In this document: piece by piece, positions 36,764 to 49,506 of the stretch
Layout of the letters: each line of letters begins with the position of its first letter
Numbering within the stretch: the first letter of the stretch is position 1
Source of the DNA: Rotaria sordida
Lineage: Eukaryota > Rotifera > Eurotatoria > Philodinida > Philodinidae
Assembly (NCBI GenBank): GCA_905250125.1
Contig: CAJNOL010000665.1
Span: 7,300-71,299 of the forward strand
DNA length: 64,000 nt
Direction of reading: 5' to 3'
Program-made: the position numbers and the translations under genes
The notes under the pieces: generated by a model
Database searches by the model: none
What the model saw: only the letters and a program-made list of their open reading frames with translations
What the model was told of the DNA's origin: nothing

Positions 36764-37070
36764 CAGAGATGTCCATCGCGGCTCAGAATCTGCCGCTGCC
36801 GCGATGGTATTCGAAAAAATGTTTTGATTTTCAAGGCTGTGACTGGTTTGAACTAGAACTGATGCCGCTAATCGATCAGATTCGTTAAGTCTTACAGTAT
36901 AGCATCCATGAACATGCAGATTCTGTGCAAATTCATGAAATTTTGAAATTTTTTCCTAAGAAAGTTGCCGCCGCCTCGCTGCTGCTGCGACAACAAAATA
37001 AAAATCTCTCCCGCGCCGCGGTGGTTTTTGGAAAAAATCTGCCGCTGCCGCGCTGCGATGGACATCTCTG
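36764..37070. mobile_element. hAT-like MITE, GC-rich
   Basis: A 307-bp element. The left end CAGAGATGTCCATCGC is mirrored by the right end GCGATGGACATCTCTG, a 16-bp perfect terminal inverted repeat. The flanking 8 bp are AAAAATAC and AAAAAAAC, an 8-bp target duplication with one mismatch, as hAT transposases make. The CAGAG end also fits hAT. The inside repeats ATCTGCCGCTGCCGCG near both ends and is GC-rich. No transposase. The intact ends suggest a fairly recent insertion. Confidence 0.85.
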
Positions 37071-37175
37071 AAAAAAACAAAAAATGTCGTGAACTTCTCT
37101 TAGATAAAGAATTAAGGGAAAAGCAGCTGATTTAAAGCAGCTGCAAATCAAAATTCAATCACATGATTCACTTAA

Positions 37176-37233
37176 ACTCATTTAAATCATCTTAAACCAT
37201 TTGAACTCATTTAAATTTTCTTGAATCATTTGA
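37176..37233. repeat. 29-bp tandem repeat, two units
   Basis: Units 37176-37204 and 37205-37233 both begin ACTCATTTAAAT and end ATCATTTGA/CCATTTGA. A third unit starts (ACTCG) at 37234. Confidence 0.65.
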
Positions 37234-39906
37234 ACTCGATTCTTATGTGTAAAAACGGCTTTTAATAATTTCAAAATAAAATCTAAGTTCCAATTTTTAT
37301 TTGACTAATATTTAAGAACTTTCGATATGATTCACAAAATTAGAGAAAGTTAGGTTGGTATGCACTCATTCGTCAGTCGTTTTGTTTCATAAAACAAGGG
37401 ACGCCCTTTTCTCATTTCGAGTTACTTAGTAAGTGTCTGATATGAGTAAACATAAAATGTTCTTATGAATGTTTTTCTGTTGATCTAACGTGAATGAAAT
37501 GAAACAAAAAGTGAAAGAATTCTACTCGCGTCGTCTATCTATTTAGACAGAACGACATCGAAAATAAATCCATTCTCCTTTTCTTCTTTCATTTTTTTAA
37601 GTTGTTTATTTTCCTATTCACGTCTTTTTTACTACAGCACATGTTTAAACGAAGACAAAATTATTCGACAGTTGCGGTTGTTGCTACTGCTGTTTCATCT
37701 TGAGTTGTATTGAATTTTCAACTATTTTGAATTTCATTTTGATAGATTATACGATTTGTTCGTTTAGCTTTCGTTAAGAAACTCACTAACATCATCGATC
37801 GTCTCTGCTACGTATGGTTTCTGTGAACAATTGAAATATCACATGCAGGATAGAAAACCCTAGAATATTATCTACAACTCACAAGAGAAATCTTTGTTTT
37901 GAACCAAGTTTGTTCATCATAAAATTAAAAAACCCATCTTTTAGTAGCATTATCAGGAAATCTTAGATGGTCGAGCAGTATTCTATGGTTTTTCAAAAAA
38001 CTCATCCAAGATGATGTAGATGACAGCGATTATTAGTGCTTTATTTTCCCTAGTGGCAGAGAAAATACTATCGGTGGAAGGAAGACGCCTAGCTTGGCTT
38101 ATCCTTGGTTATGATAACATCATTGCTAAGTTTCGATATAGTTAAAGAAACAATCTATGAACGAGAAAAAGTAAATCTACCTACACGATAAAACCTTGAC
38201 ATGTCGAATAACTATATAGTTTCTCTTGCACTAGTTTTTTTATATGCGAATCAGATTTTTCCATTCTATTTATTTTAGTTAAAATCAATTTAATAGTTGT
38301 TATATTTGTTGATGTATGAAAATAACAATAAAGATATGGTTTTATTCCAGCCGACTTTTACATTAGAAACAAGCAAATAGTAGAATTTCTCACAATAAGT
38401 GGGAATTTCAAAGATTTTTCTATGCATAGTTTTAATTTGAAGCTTGAAACTTTGAGAAATCAGTGTCTGTGAAATAGAACCTATCGATTGTATAGAAAAC
38501 TTCTAGTCTTGTTTTACAGATATAAGATTTTGTCAGTATGAAATTCATAAGTTTCGAGTCTTTTTCAATACTTTGAAACATAACTGTCTATCACATACTT
38601 CTATAGTTTATCATTTACTGTCGATAGTATTTTATTGTAATTCAAAGACAATATGAAGTGATCAATTTTCTATTCAAGTTAAAAAATGAAAACAATCATT
38701 TATTGCGTTTCAAAAATAAGAAAATGACAGGAATTCAAAGACAACATCATTAGTTGGATAACTATTCTTCCGTCATGATTACATGATTTACATGAAAATT
38801 TTGTATGATTGCATATGATGTAAACGACATGAAACGAAATTGATTTATTGATTTTTCATCGTTACATTTTTATCTACATAGTTCATTTATTTAAGGAATA
38901 TTTGATGTTTTCGTTGGCAACAACACAATATATATGCATTTTATACATATAGACTTTATATTATTTAATAAAAAGGTATAAAATGTTAATCTCATCAATC
39001 ATCTTGTTTTGTTTCTCATCCTCAAATACTATCGATATGATATGATAACAACTAAATGTAGCTATGAATCTTTGTAGTGATACGTGACATTATTTTTTCT
39101 TTTCTAAATTTCATCTCTCATTTTAAAATTCATCTTGTTCTTATAAACTTGTCCGAACTTTAGTTGTTGTTATTGTACTCTATACGATGTGCAAACAATA
39201 AATAAATATTTTTTTTGTTTTTTTACAAAAATAAAGTTATATGGAAGTTGTTATTCTCAGTACATATCTAGACGTTTAATTTGATAAAAGATCTAAGATT
39301 CCAAGAGATACTATTTTACACAGATGTGAGAACTGCTTGTTCTATCAGTGTCTGCGAAGTGAAAGTTGAAATGGCATTTTCATAGATGTCGGTAATACAC
39401 TTTAAATTGTACGATGAGTACGAAAAAAAAAATTACGATTAAGAAAAGAAACAGTTTAGTTGAATTATATTAAACAAAAAAGTGATATCAACCTATTTAT
39501 CTAGCCAAGAAATGCAACTTTGTATACTGATCGAAACATACAATTCTAGTCTCCACAAATTACGGATCAGTAATATTTTGGAACTGTTGCTTGTTTCAAT
39601 TAAAATTACGTGAAAATTCTAAATATATTAAATACACTGATGGCACTAGTTCGAATGTGATGAATATTTCATATTCAATTTTAAATACGTTTCAAAGACT
39701 ATTAAATAAATAGTTTAACTTGAATATCTGATGATTATATAAAATGTGCTTTTATTATTTTGCATAACAGATAGTGTTAAGGATTTTTTTCAAAACAAAT
39801 AATAATCAAAAATATAATTATAATAATAAAGATTCAGAAAGAAAACATGTGAATATGCATTTGCATGTCAGGAGTAGAAATAACAAAAAAAACAAGGACA
39901 AAGTTC

Positions 39907-40046
39907 GGAACGCACAACAAACAGACAGAAAAAGGAAAAAAATATTGATGATTACAAGAAAAAAAGTTACAAGCTAGGAACGCAAAAACAAACAGACAGA
40001 AAAAGAAAAAAAAGATATTGATGGTTACAGGAAAAAAATACAAGGA
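39907..40046. repeat. 70-bp tandem duplication
   Basis: Two purine-rich units (39907-39976 and 39977-40046) both begin GGAACGCA and contain ACAAACAGACAGAAAAAG and ATATTGATG. It lies just upstream of the phosphatase gene. Confidence 0.75.
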
Positions 40047-40103
40047 CAATACAATGTGTTTATTTTATCTTTATCTAGTGTTAAAAACATATATATATTT
40101 TAG

Positions 40104-41419
40104 ATGTCGAACTCAGTTTGTATACGTCTAAATGAAATTCATATTGAATCGATATTAAATGATCATGATACATTCTTGTTTGATTGTGATGGCGTTCTCT
40201 GGTGTTCACCAAACATTCTTCCAGGTGCTATTGAATTACTTAATTGTTTAACAAAATTAGTATGTAATTATCTTTCTTTTTTTATTTTATCTTTTCATTC
40301 ATTTTAAGGGTAAACGAGTATTTTTTGTGACGAATAATTCATTAAAAACTCAAAGAGGATTTTCTCAATGGCTCAATGAAATCGGCTATCAAGCTAAACC
40401 TGTATGTTAATTGTATTTCCGAATAAAAATAGAAATAAATATCTGTTTATATTTGTTTTCTAGGAACAAATCATTTGTACAGCATGGATTACTGCTCAAT
40501 ATCTTAAGTCAATTAATTTTAAAGGTCATTGTTATTGCATTGGAATGCAATCAATGGTAGAAGAATTAGGACGAGAAGGTTTTCATATATCAGATGGTAT
40601 TGGAGTAAGTATTAGACAATTCAAATTTTTGTGTTTATTCCATTCTTCTATAGCCTGATCCTGTTCCACCCGAAGCAGATTGGATCGAAACAAATACGAT
40701 CAAATTTGATGATAATGTACGTAAGATATTTGTTCTAAATAGATGTTAAATTATATTATTTTCTTTATTTATAGATTAATTGTGTCATATCTGCATTTGA
40801 TATTCATATCAACTATCTGAAAATAATCAAAGCAGCTACGTATCTTAGTCGACCTAATGTGTTATTTTTAGCTACCAATGATGATGTCACAACTCCACAA
40901 ACTGATATAGCCATTTTACCTGGTATATTAAAAAAACTTTTTTTTTTGTTTTTAGAAAGTTATCCAAAAAGAGAATGTTATATTTTGATTATTGACTAAT
41001 AGGAGAAGGTACGATTTTAGCTTCAATTGTGGCAGCATCAGGTCGTTCTCCAACAATATTGGGCAAACCTCGAGCTCCAATGTTTGAATCGATTCGTTTG
41101 GCTTTTCCTGATGTCAAACCTAATCGAAGTATTATGGTTGGTGATAGGTAAGAGATAATAATCATTCGAAGTAGATTTTTTTGGATCGATTTTTATTTTG
41201 CTAAAATATAGATTGGAAACAGATATTTTATTTGGTAATCGTCAAGGTTTGACAAGTCTACTCGTATTCAGTGGAGCAACAAGTGAGAAAAAATTGGATA
41301 CAATCAAACAAGCAGTTGGAAAAAATACTGCGGACAAAGATCTTTTACCAAAATTTTGTATCAAAGATGTCAATCATTTATTACAATTGATTCAATCTCG
41401 TGAAAAAACTTATTCCTAA
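40104..41419 (+). CDS. HAD phosphatase, PGP/chronophin (PDXP) family
   Basis: Seven exons: 40104-40259, 40309-40401, 40464-40604, 40654-40716, 40775-40922, 41003-41147, 41212-41419, in phase, 317 aa, the usual length. All four HAD motifs are visible: DCDG with nucleophile Asp27 and Asp29, FVTNNS (motif II), ILGKP with the motif III Lys, and GDRLETDI (motif IV). The C2-type cap lies between motifs II and III. Family members hydrolyse 2-phosphoglycolate (PGP) or pyridoxal phosphate and phospho-cofilin (PDXP); the sequence alone does not choose between them. Cytosolic. Introns are 49-80 bp. Confidence 0.92.
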
Positions 41420-41870
41420 CTAAATTGAATTTAATTACTAGGTTCTTTTCATAGTTGTAAACCTCTCATTAATATGCTATTTCTAATAAAATATTTTATT
41501 ATCAAGAGAAATGATATTTAAATTATTTTATGCTACTCATCAGTTGATGACATTGTTTTCATTAAAACTATCAACTAAAAGAGTTTTTAAGTTGATTAAA
41601 TTAATATTTCTAACTATGGATTTATTCATGAAAAAACTATGAATGGAACGAGAAAGTAGTAGGATCAAAATGCTCTCAATGACCCTAAATAAGTTTATGT
41701 ACTTTTTTTTCTGTCGGATTGTTATACTCATATGTTTCTCCTATTAGAACGAAAAAGAAATGAGCGATTTTTTTTCTTCTCTATTCTCTTCTTTGTATAA
41801 TATAAAAAAGAGGCATCGAGTATATAGCGTCATTTTACTAAACGATATATTCTATTGAAACAAACAAACA
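41420..41870. other. Intergenic, promoter side of small gene
   Basis: AATAAA at about 41486 serves the phosphatase gene. TATAATATAAAA near 41797 could be the TATA element of the next gene. Confidence 0.45.
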
Positions 41871-42083
41871 ATGTCGAATGCGAATACATCCACACAACAG
41901 CAATCAGCCAACGAAAATAAATCTGTTTTTACTGAAGCAGGTCGATCAAAAATAGCTTCTGAAGTCGGTCAATGTGGCACAGGGATGACAAATAATTCAG
42001 CAAATACTGAAAATTCATGTAAAAGTTGTAATATCAAAAAATGTGACAACGCCGACCATAAGAAAACTGGATCATCAACATGA
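41871..42083 (+). CDS. Small hydrophilic Cys-containing protein, 70 aa
   Basis: A single exon in good context: TATA-like TATAATATAAAA 70 bp upstream, AACAATG start, and AATAAA about 60 bp after the stop. The product is Asn/Ser/Thr/Gln-rich with no hydrophobic core, and ends in CKSCNIKKCDNADHKK, which has three Cys plus His in a possible metal-binding cluster. A further Cys is in GQCGTG. I recognise no family. Composition suggests an intrinsically disordered protein; a stress role is possible but not shown by the sequence. Confidence 0.55.
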   Translation: MSNANTSTQQQSANENKSVFTEAGRSKIASEVGQCGTGMTNNSANTENSCKSCNIKKCDNADHKKTGSST

Positions 42084-42632
42084 ATTTTATTAGGTTCTAC
42101 AATTATTTTTATGTAAACAAGCTCTTTTATTTTTTATTGAATAAATCTGTAAAAAAAAATCAATTGAAAAGTGTAAATTTGAGTGTTTGCTAAATTCCAG
42201 CAGATATTTATCTTTGAATAAAGATCAAAATAAATTATTATTTAAAATAAACTTCATTTAATATGAAAAACGATTATATTTGATAAAATAAATAGCTAAA
42301 TTTCATTGAAAGAATTTGATTTTCTTATCAAGAAAAGTTTCTCTAATAGTTATCATTCTGATTGTCAACATTCATCAAATCACTTAATCATCAATAATAT
42401 TAACTTAGACCAATCAATGATATTAAAATTATTAGATTTTTTCTTTATTACTCAATCAAATTCCTGAACTAATTTCAGCATCAATAATCTAAAGAAAAAT
42501 ATGGAAAATAAAAGAAATTTCACAAGGAAAATTAAAAAAAAACGATACACGATCAAATGCATGATCAATTTGACCAAACAATCTCAATGACATAAACGAA
42601 ATAATTCTATACAAATCGAAAGAAAATATTGT
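42084..42632. other. Convergent 3' flanks, no gene seen
   Basis: This is AT-rich sequence between the small gene and the Argonaute stop. Confidence 0.4.
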
Positions 42633-45600
42633 TTATGCAAACCACATTGTATTCTCAATTGATGGATTAAAGTCAATTTTTATTGTTTGAACATCATCTA
42701 ATGTTACAACAACATTTTCATCTATAAGTCCTTCTTCAATATCAGAACTAAAATAAAAAATTCTTTTCTGCTTTTTTTTTTGTATTTTTAATTCTAAAAA
42801 ATAATCGAAAACTTACGCAGCAATACTTCGTTGTTCACTAGACATTTGTCCTTCATAATCAAGATTAAGACCACGAGATACACAAAGTGTTGCATAATGA
42901 ACAGGTGCGGGAACAGATACAGATTTCGTACATCGAACATCCGTATGACATAAATAATATCTAATAGTTTTTGTTTTTAAAAAATTATTTGTATTTTGTT
43001 TTTTGAAATATTTAAAAAAAAATTCTTACGTTAATTGTTGAATTTCGTCTGGTGTAAAACCAATATCATCATATAAAACATTATAAAGCATTGGTCTTGA
43101 TGTACCTTGAATAGCTGCATGAGAATTAAGATAAAAATCAAATCCATTAGGTGTAACAATATCTGTATCAATAACTGTGCCTAAAATTTAAAAAACAAGC
43201 TAATAAAAAGAAAAAAATAAGAAAATAAAAACTTTAACCTGGTTGAATATTATTTGTTTGATTTGTTTGTTTATCCCAAGTAAAAAATCGAGTGTTATGA
43301 CGTTTTTTAACAATAGCAAAACAAATTTTTGGTAATTCATTATGACCATAAAGTTCTTTTTTCAATAGAAATAATTTTTGTTTTTTTTTAAATTGAATTA
43401 TTTGATAAAATCAAAAGTATTACCTTTACATGCTCGTTGAATAGCTCGTACTTCATTATCAAGTACTTTTTGAAATGATCCATCATCAACACCGGCACGA
43501 TAAAAAACAAGTTTATTTGGTAAACGTGTATTATGATTAGAAAATTCACGTAATAATTCTCCGACATAAATATGAAGATCTTTTATTATTTCAACTGCTA
43601 TTTTTCCTTTCGGAGAATATTGTTGAACAACACGACCAGCATATTGTGTACCTAATAAAAACAAAAAAATTTATTTTATTTTAATATATAATTTAAAAAT
43701 AAACAAATAAAAACAAACTTGTCGAATCTTTTGATCCAATAACAGCAGCAATTGATGGTCGTTCACGTGAACATGTTACATGAGTACAATCAATACCAAA
43801 AAACATAAAAATATCTGTACGAGGTGATGGAGAAGTTAATGCACGCATTAATGAAACTAATTGATTAATACCACCTAGTTTTGCATTAAATTTTTGTACC
43901 AAATTCTATTTGTTGTTTTTTTTTTTCTTATTTGTAAATAGAAAATTTTTACCGATATAAACAACTTACTTGAATATACATATCCATTTTACGTGGTTCA
44001 CTATTCGCCATAAGTTTATCAAAACGTGTACATTGAGTTACCATACCTGTACAAATATATTATAGATAATGCGTTGATTATCGATAATCTGAGAAATGAA
44101 AACAGAGATGACTGATTACAATTGAAAAAGTCAATTTGTTTTCTTCTTCAAAATAGTGAATTCTTCTATATCAGTTTTCATAGTTTATCTTTTTAAGTTT
44201 TAGTTTTTTTTTTTTCATTCATCTTAGTAAATCGTTAGATCAACAAGAGTTTTATCCGAGTTGAATTTATCTATCTCTAAATGGTGATTTTAGGTATAGA
44301 TGATTTCAATTTCTATCAGATATAAATTATCTGGAATAATTTTAATGTAAAACTGAAATATGTTGTTGTAGTTTTAGAATCGTTCAATTAGATACATTTC
44401 TAATATATTTATCCGATATGTCTCTTACATCTTCAGTATGTTATAGATTTTCATTCATAATAGAAAAGGAAGAAGTTCTTATTTTTAATTATGTATACAA
44501 GTCTCAAAAACCAATTTTCTCAAACGAAGTTCATTAAATATTAAGTGATGGAAAAATGTTTAAGAATAATATATTTTTGATATTTTTGTATAATGTTTAG
44601 CACCTAGTTCAAATTCAAATAGTGATGTTAATAACTAAAGAAGTTTTCTATCTAATGTATCTAATAGCAAGATTTCATTGACGAATTTTGATGGTAAAGT
44701 TTCAAAGAAACCAGACACGGTAGTTTTCAGATCTCAGAAGATTTTGTCAATGCTATCTTTAAGAGCATAAAGTTGCGAACAAAATGAGGAGTCATCACAT
44801 TATCTACAACCTGCCATTAAAAAGTTAAAAGCACCACAAAAATCTTAAAATAACGAAATGTACAAAAAAATAACCAAAAATTAACTTTTATAATTCTTTT
44901 AAGTTTTAAGAGAAGGTCGTAAAAAATGTGATGTCCTCTCATTTTCTTCAGAACTTTGTGCTCTTTAAAATGGTATTATTAAAAAATAGTTTTGAGGAGT
45001 TGAAAACTATCGTGTCCAGTTTCTTAGTAACCTTGACATTAAACTTCATCTATGAAATCTTGCTATGGAATGCATTAGAATCACTATTACGAGTTGAGCT
45101 TCGTGCTTAATATTATAGAAAAATATCAAAAATATATGATTGTTAAACTATTTTTTCACCATCTTACATGATTAATAAAAAGATTCGAAGAATTTTTTAT
45201 TTCAAAATAATGAATAATTTTTCGTATTTAGTAAACTATTATTGACTATCGACCATGATTGATTTTTCTTGAAAAAAGAAATATGAAAGAATTTATTTAA
45301 GTTTAAAATAAAATAAAATATATTCTTACCAAGTTTAATATTTCCGAAAAATTTAATAACATGATAAATATCATCACCAACTTGATTAAGAATATAAATG
45401 ATAACTTCACAACCTAACATTTTAAGTTCATTCATTCGAGCTAAAATTATATCAGGTACAGCAGCATCTGATTTTTCAATAGCTGCTGAATTAAATCGAA
45501 TACCATATTTCGACATTGCCTTTAGAAGAAAACACAACAACAACAACAACAACAATAACATTTGTTTTTCATTAAAAAACAACAAATATTCTAACCTGTG

Positions 45601-48600
45601 GAATTTTACTTGCAAAATCTCTAGCTAAACCAACTTGTCTTGCATCAGGTTCTTTTTGACTAACAAGAACAAGAGCCCATGCACGTATTTCACGTGCTTT
45701 ATTAAAATGATTATTTAAATACCATTTACCAATTTGTACTCTTTCAATAATATCACGTTGATCACCTTGTGCTGATTTATATTTTATTTCAGGCGGTGCT
45801 AAAACTCTTGCAGGTATCATTAACATATCATTAGTATGAATTTTAATACCAATTTTTTGTAAATAAGCATCTTGATCAAAATGACATTCATCAGCAACAC
45901 GTCGAATCATTCCAAAACGTTCACCTGGTTTAACAACAGTTTTTTTTGTTACTTTCGCTCGTTGATCAGTTGTTAAAGGTTTTAAACTTCGTTGCCATTC
46001 ATCAACAGTAACTAATTCCATTGGTAAAAAATGTGATTTATTTTTATCAGCTGGATTAAATAATTCAACAACAGGTAATTGTGGATGACGTAAACGAATA
46101 TTCCATTTTTCTTGAAAATAATCAGTAACATTAATTTGTTCACCTTGATGTTCACCCTGATCTTTAGAAAATGTATGTTCATTTGATGAAAGACCAAATG
46201 ATTTTAAACGATATTTTCGAATTTGATTTGTATGTGTTGTTGCAAACCAAAGAGATTTTAAAATTTTACGTACTAATAATGGTTGATCTTTTGGTGAAAT
46301 ACCTTAAAATATATTTTTATTTTATCAATCAAAATTTGAATATATTTGACGAAAACATTCACGTTCAAAGGAAACAGTACTAATAAACATCTTAAAACTG
46401 TCTTGCGAGTAACAACTTCATAGAACTATTGAAATTAAATCTCAATTTGACGAAACAATATCTAATATAACTATTTCTGTTGGTTTTATCATTGATTTAC
46501 TGAGATTTTAGCCTATTGCACAAAACCTTCGATCGAAAATTTCGTTCATAAATACAGAATGGGCCAAAAGTCATTGTACCATGAAACAACAGAATATCCA
46601 ACTATACTACAGCTCGATAAAATGGGCTCATTGTTTTATCAAGGATAGAGGCATGTTCACACTACAAATCTATGTGGGTAAGGTTAACGAGAACATTTGT
46701 TAAGTATCACTATTGACCTCAAGAAGAAAATTTTACTTTTTCACAGATAGGAAAAGAAAAAAAATATACTTAATAAAGGTTCTCACTAATCTTGTCCATA
46801 TAGATTCGGAATGTGAACATGTCTCTATCTTTGTTACAAAAATCAGCTCGTTTGGTCGAGCCGTAATGGAGATATTCAATTTTCTTTTCGATAAAGTGAC
46901 TTTTGCACTTTCCTGTATATTGTTTTTTTTGCTATCTGTGACAAAGAAAAATTTTCTTATGGAGGTCAATAGTGATACTTAACAATGGTTCTAATTAACC
47001 TTGTTCATATGGATATGGAGTATGAACACGCCTCTATCCTTGATAAAAACAATGAGCCCATTTGATCGAGCTGTAGCATAATTAGATATTCCATTGTTTC
47101 ACGGTAAAGTGACTTTTGGCCCATCTTGTAGTTTTCATTGTATTTAGAATCCGTACAACATGTTCAACTAAAACAGATATATCTTTCTCGAAATGTGAAA
47201 TGTTGAGGATCACTAATCATTATTAGTTTGAACTAACGAAGCCTTGAACGAAAATATTCCTTCATAAATACAAATGCTTTAGGATGATCATTTTCAACTT
47301 AACTATATTTTACTGAATTTGATCAATCACTTCAATTTCAAAGTTTTTCAATGTATAACATCAATTATTAATTATTATTTAACTGTACAGAGATAGACAG
47401 AACTGATCTTTAGTAAGAATAAAATCTTTATTAGTCACCATTGTCATACAACTGAAACAAAATATATCAAATTTGTTTTTAAGAAACATCTTTAACTCAA
47501 ATGTTAAATCTACAATTAATACTACTACATGAAAATTATTCAGAAAACATAATAATTCTGTAGGAGTGATATTCTATCTAATGAAAATTGTACGATTATG
47601 TTTTCAAAAACATAAATTTTGAAATGATAATTTAGTTCTTAACAAAATTTTGATAATTAATACTGACGCAAGGATATTTTCAATTGTTTTTCGCTTAAGA
47701 CTATTGCCATTCGATCGGTCGTGATGAGTAGTAAGAGTATAGAATTGCTGAGAACTTGGATGATCGAATTTCGAGTTGAAATTCTGACCATAAATACATC
47801 TTATATTCACAAGAAACAATTCCAAGCTTGAGCCATATTCTTGCTAAGATATTTAAATTTTAAAGAAACGCCTATTTTGAACTGTGCTACAAAAAAAAGA
47901 CGTTTTCATAACAAAATCATATTTTGATACAGATATGTTTGTCTTAGCTGAAAAATTAAGTTGTTCCTAAATGACTATCTCTAAACAGCCTTGGAGTCCG
48001 GAATTCGATCATCCAGGTTCTTAGCAATTCTATCATTTATAGGGGAAAAAATCGAGTAAAACGCCCAGAACTCGATAAGCAAAGATTGGAAAAACAAAGC
48101 AAAACAGACTTTGTTTTGCTATCTATCATTGTTAATCGAATAGTAATAGTCTCAAGCAAAAAGTGATTGAACAGTTAGAAACGTTTTCTCGCGCGATAAA
48201 AAAATTAATTTTTCTATGATAAATTTACCATTTCTTCTAACATCTTGACCTAAATAACAGGAAATAAATTCAACTAAATTATAATTTTGATAAAAACAAC
48301 AAAAATTATTATTAATATTCAGTGTTGGGCCACGTTCACCAAGTACAATTGCTTGATAAAATCCTGCTGCTAAACCACGACCATCACCTTAATAAAAATA
48401 AGAAAAACTCCATCAATGAAAAAAAAAACCAAAAAAAAAAATTCAATTTCTTTGTTTTATTTTAAATATTTTACCAAGATCATCTAATTTTTGATTTTTT
48501 GGATATGATTGATTTTTAATAGTAATCATTTCAGCTCTTTGTGTTTGTTTAAATAAAGTTTCTAATATTCTAACAGAATCATGTGGACGTACATGAATTC

Positions 48601-49506
48601 TTCGTTGAATAAAATCAAATATTGTTTTTAAATCATAAGTTTTAACAAGATTAATAAGTAAAAAACGAAAACGATTTGTTCGACCTGTTTTTTTATGTAC
48701 TATTTCACATTCATATTCTTTTTTTAATGTTAAAGTTAAATTTTGTGTTGAATATAAATTTTTTCCTTCATCATACCAAACAAGTGGAAATTGTTCTCGT
48801 TCAATAATTTTTCTCATAACTTGAAAACGTTCATCTTTTTTCGCTGGACGCCATGAACCATCACGCATTAAAATTTCAACATCAACATCAAATTGATAAA
48901 GTATAATTCCTTCAGTTATATTTAAAAATTCAATTTTAAAATGATTTGTATAAACCTCAATTCGTTGACCAACTAAAGCAATTAATCAAATACAAGAGAA
49001 AAAATATTTTTTTGTTTTAATTCATATTTTACCACGTCCAGGTTGTGCTGGTCGTCGTGCAAGTGATATTAATTGGGAATCTGGGACAGCAGAACGCAAT
49101 AGTGGGCGAACAAATGAACGTGCACGTTTTTTTGTATCACCTTCGATATCTGATGAAGTCTTTGGTACGGCAGAAGTTGAAACAGGTTCAGTGGTTGTAC
49201 TTGCTTGAGTCGAAGACGTTGACGGTTTTTCTTCTACTCCAGTTGTTGAATATGATCGACGTTGAGAAGGGTCGGATGAACTTTCATCTGCACGACTTGG
49301 ACGGGCTAATATTATATTCAAATAAAAACAATTCTCGTATATTTTTATTTATCAAAAGAAAAAAAAACGAATACATACGACGTTTAGATGATCGACGATC
49401 TCTATCATCATCTAAATAAACAAGATTATTTAAAATTAAAATTTTTTTTCAAAAAAACAAAATGAAATATACCATCGGGATAATCTCGACCTCTATGTGT
49501 TGCCAT
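42633..49506 (-). CDS. AGO: Argonaute (AGO clade), active-site Asp missing
   Basis: Fourteen exons read right to left: 49473-49506, 49379-49411, 49033-49305, 48475-48972, 48229-48387, 45596-46302, 45330-45519, 43970-44046, 43719-43905, 43424-43651, 43239-43355, 43030-43180, 42817-42960, 42633-42747. All phases agree; 970 aa. The first 110 residues are Ser/Thr/Arg-rich and disordered. The N domain, PAZ, MID and PIWI follow. The MID pocket keeps Tyr, Lys and Gln (IYHVIK...TQC). PIWI shows GIDCTH (Asp696), VEII (Glu740), FYRAG (Ala772) and [11 protein letters not shown] (His855), and the protein ends MWFA as AGOs end MYFA. Human AGO2 has D-E-D-H; Ala772 replaces the third ligand, so target slicing is probably lost while guide binding stays. 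Introns of 1926 bp (46303-48228) and 1283 bp (44047-45329) each hold a foldback DNA element. Confidence 0.93.
44600..45106. mobile_element. Foldback MITE in Argonaute intron (507 bp)
   Basis: Arms of about 200 bp (44600-44816 and 44913-45106) are inverted copies around a 95-bp spacer. Shared blocks include AGCAAGATTTCAT, GACACG(G/A)TAGTTTTC and CATCACAT. Ends GCACCTAG and CTTCGTGC are flanked by TTA on both sides, a 3-bp target duplication. No coding capacity. Confidence 0.75.
45535..45556. repeat. (AAC)n microsatellite in Argonaute intron
   Basis: About seven AAC units lie between exons 6 and 7 of the Argonaute gene. Confidence 0.85.
46555..47128. mobile_element. Mariner-like foldback MITE in Argonaute intron (574 bp)
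   Basis: Left end CAGAATGGGCCAAAAGTCA and right end TGACTTTTGGCCCATCTTG are inverted and flanked by TA on both sides, as Tc1/mariner insertions are. The arms continue inward for over 100 bp (AGCTCGAT, GGCTCATTG, CTCTATC). An inner inverted pair (GACCTC...ACAGATAG) gives near-identical frames on the two strands. No transposase. Confidence 0.8.

Larger units (their letters stand above)
37071..40103. other. Long intergenic region with small tandem repeats
   Basis: About 3 kb. It holds two short tandem repeats (listed separately) and no frame with coding quality. GC-skewed or palindromic elements were not found by eye. Confidence 0.4.

Noticed and set aside
37176-37233. CRISPR-like array
   Set aside because: Only two adjacent units without spacers, in a eukaryotic context; a simple tandem repeat.
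45398-45628. Plus-strand frame
   Set aside because: Antisense to Argonaute exon 7 and the microsatellite intron.
46713-46982. Near-identical frames on both strands
   Set aside because: A product of the inner palindrome of the foldback element, not genes.
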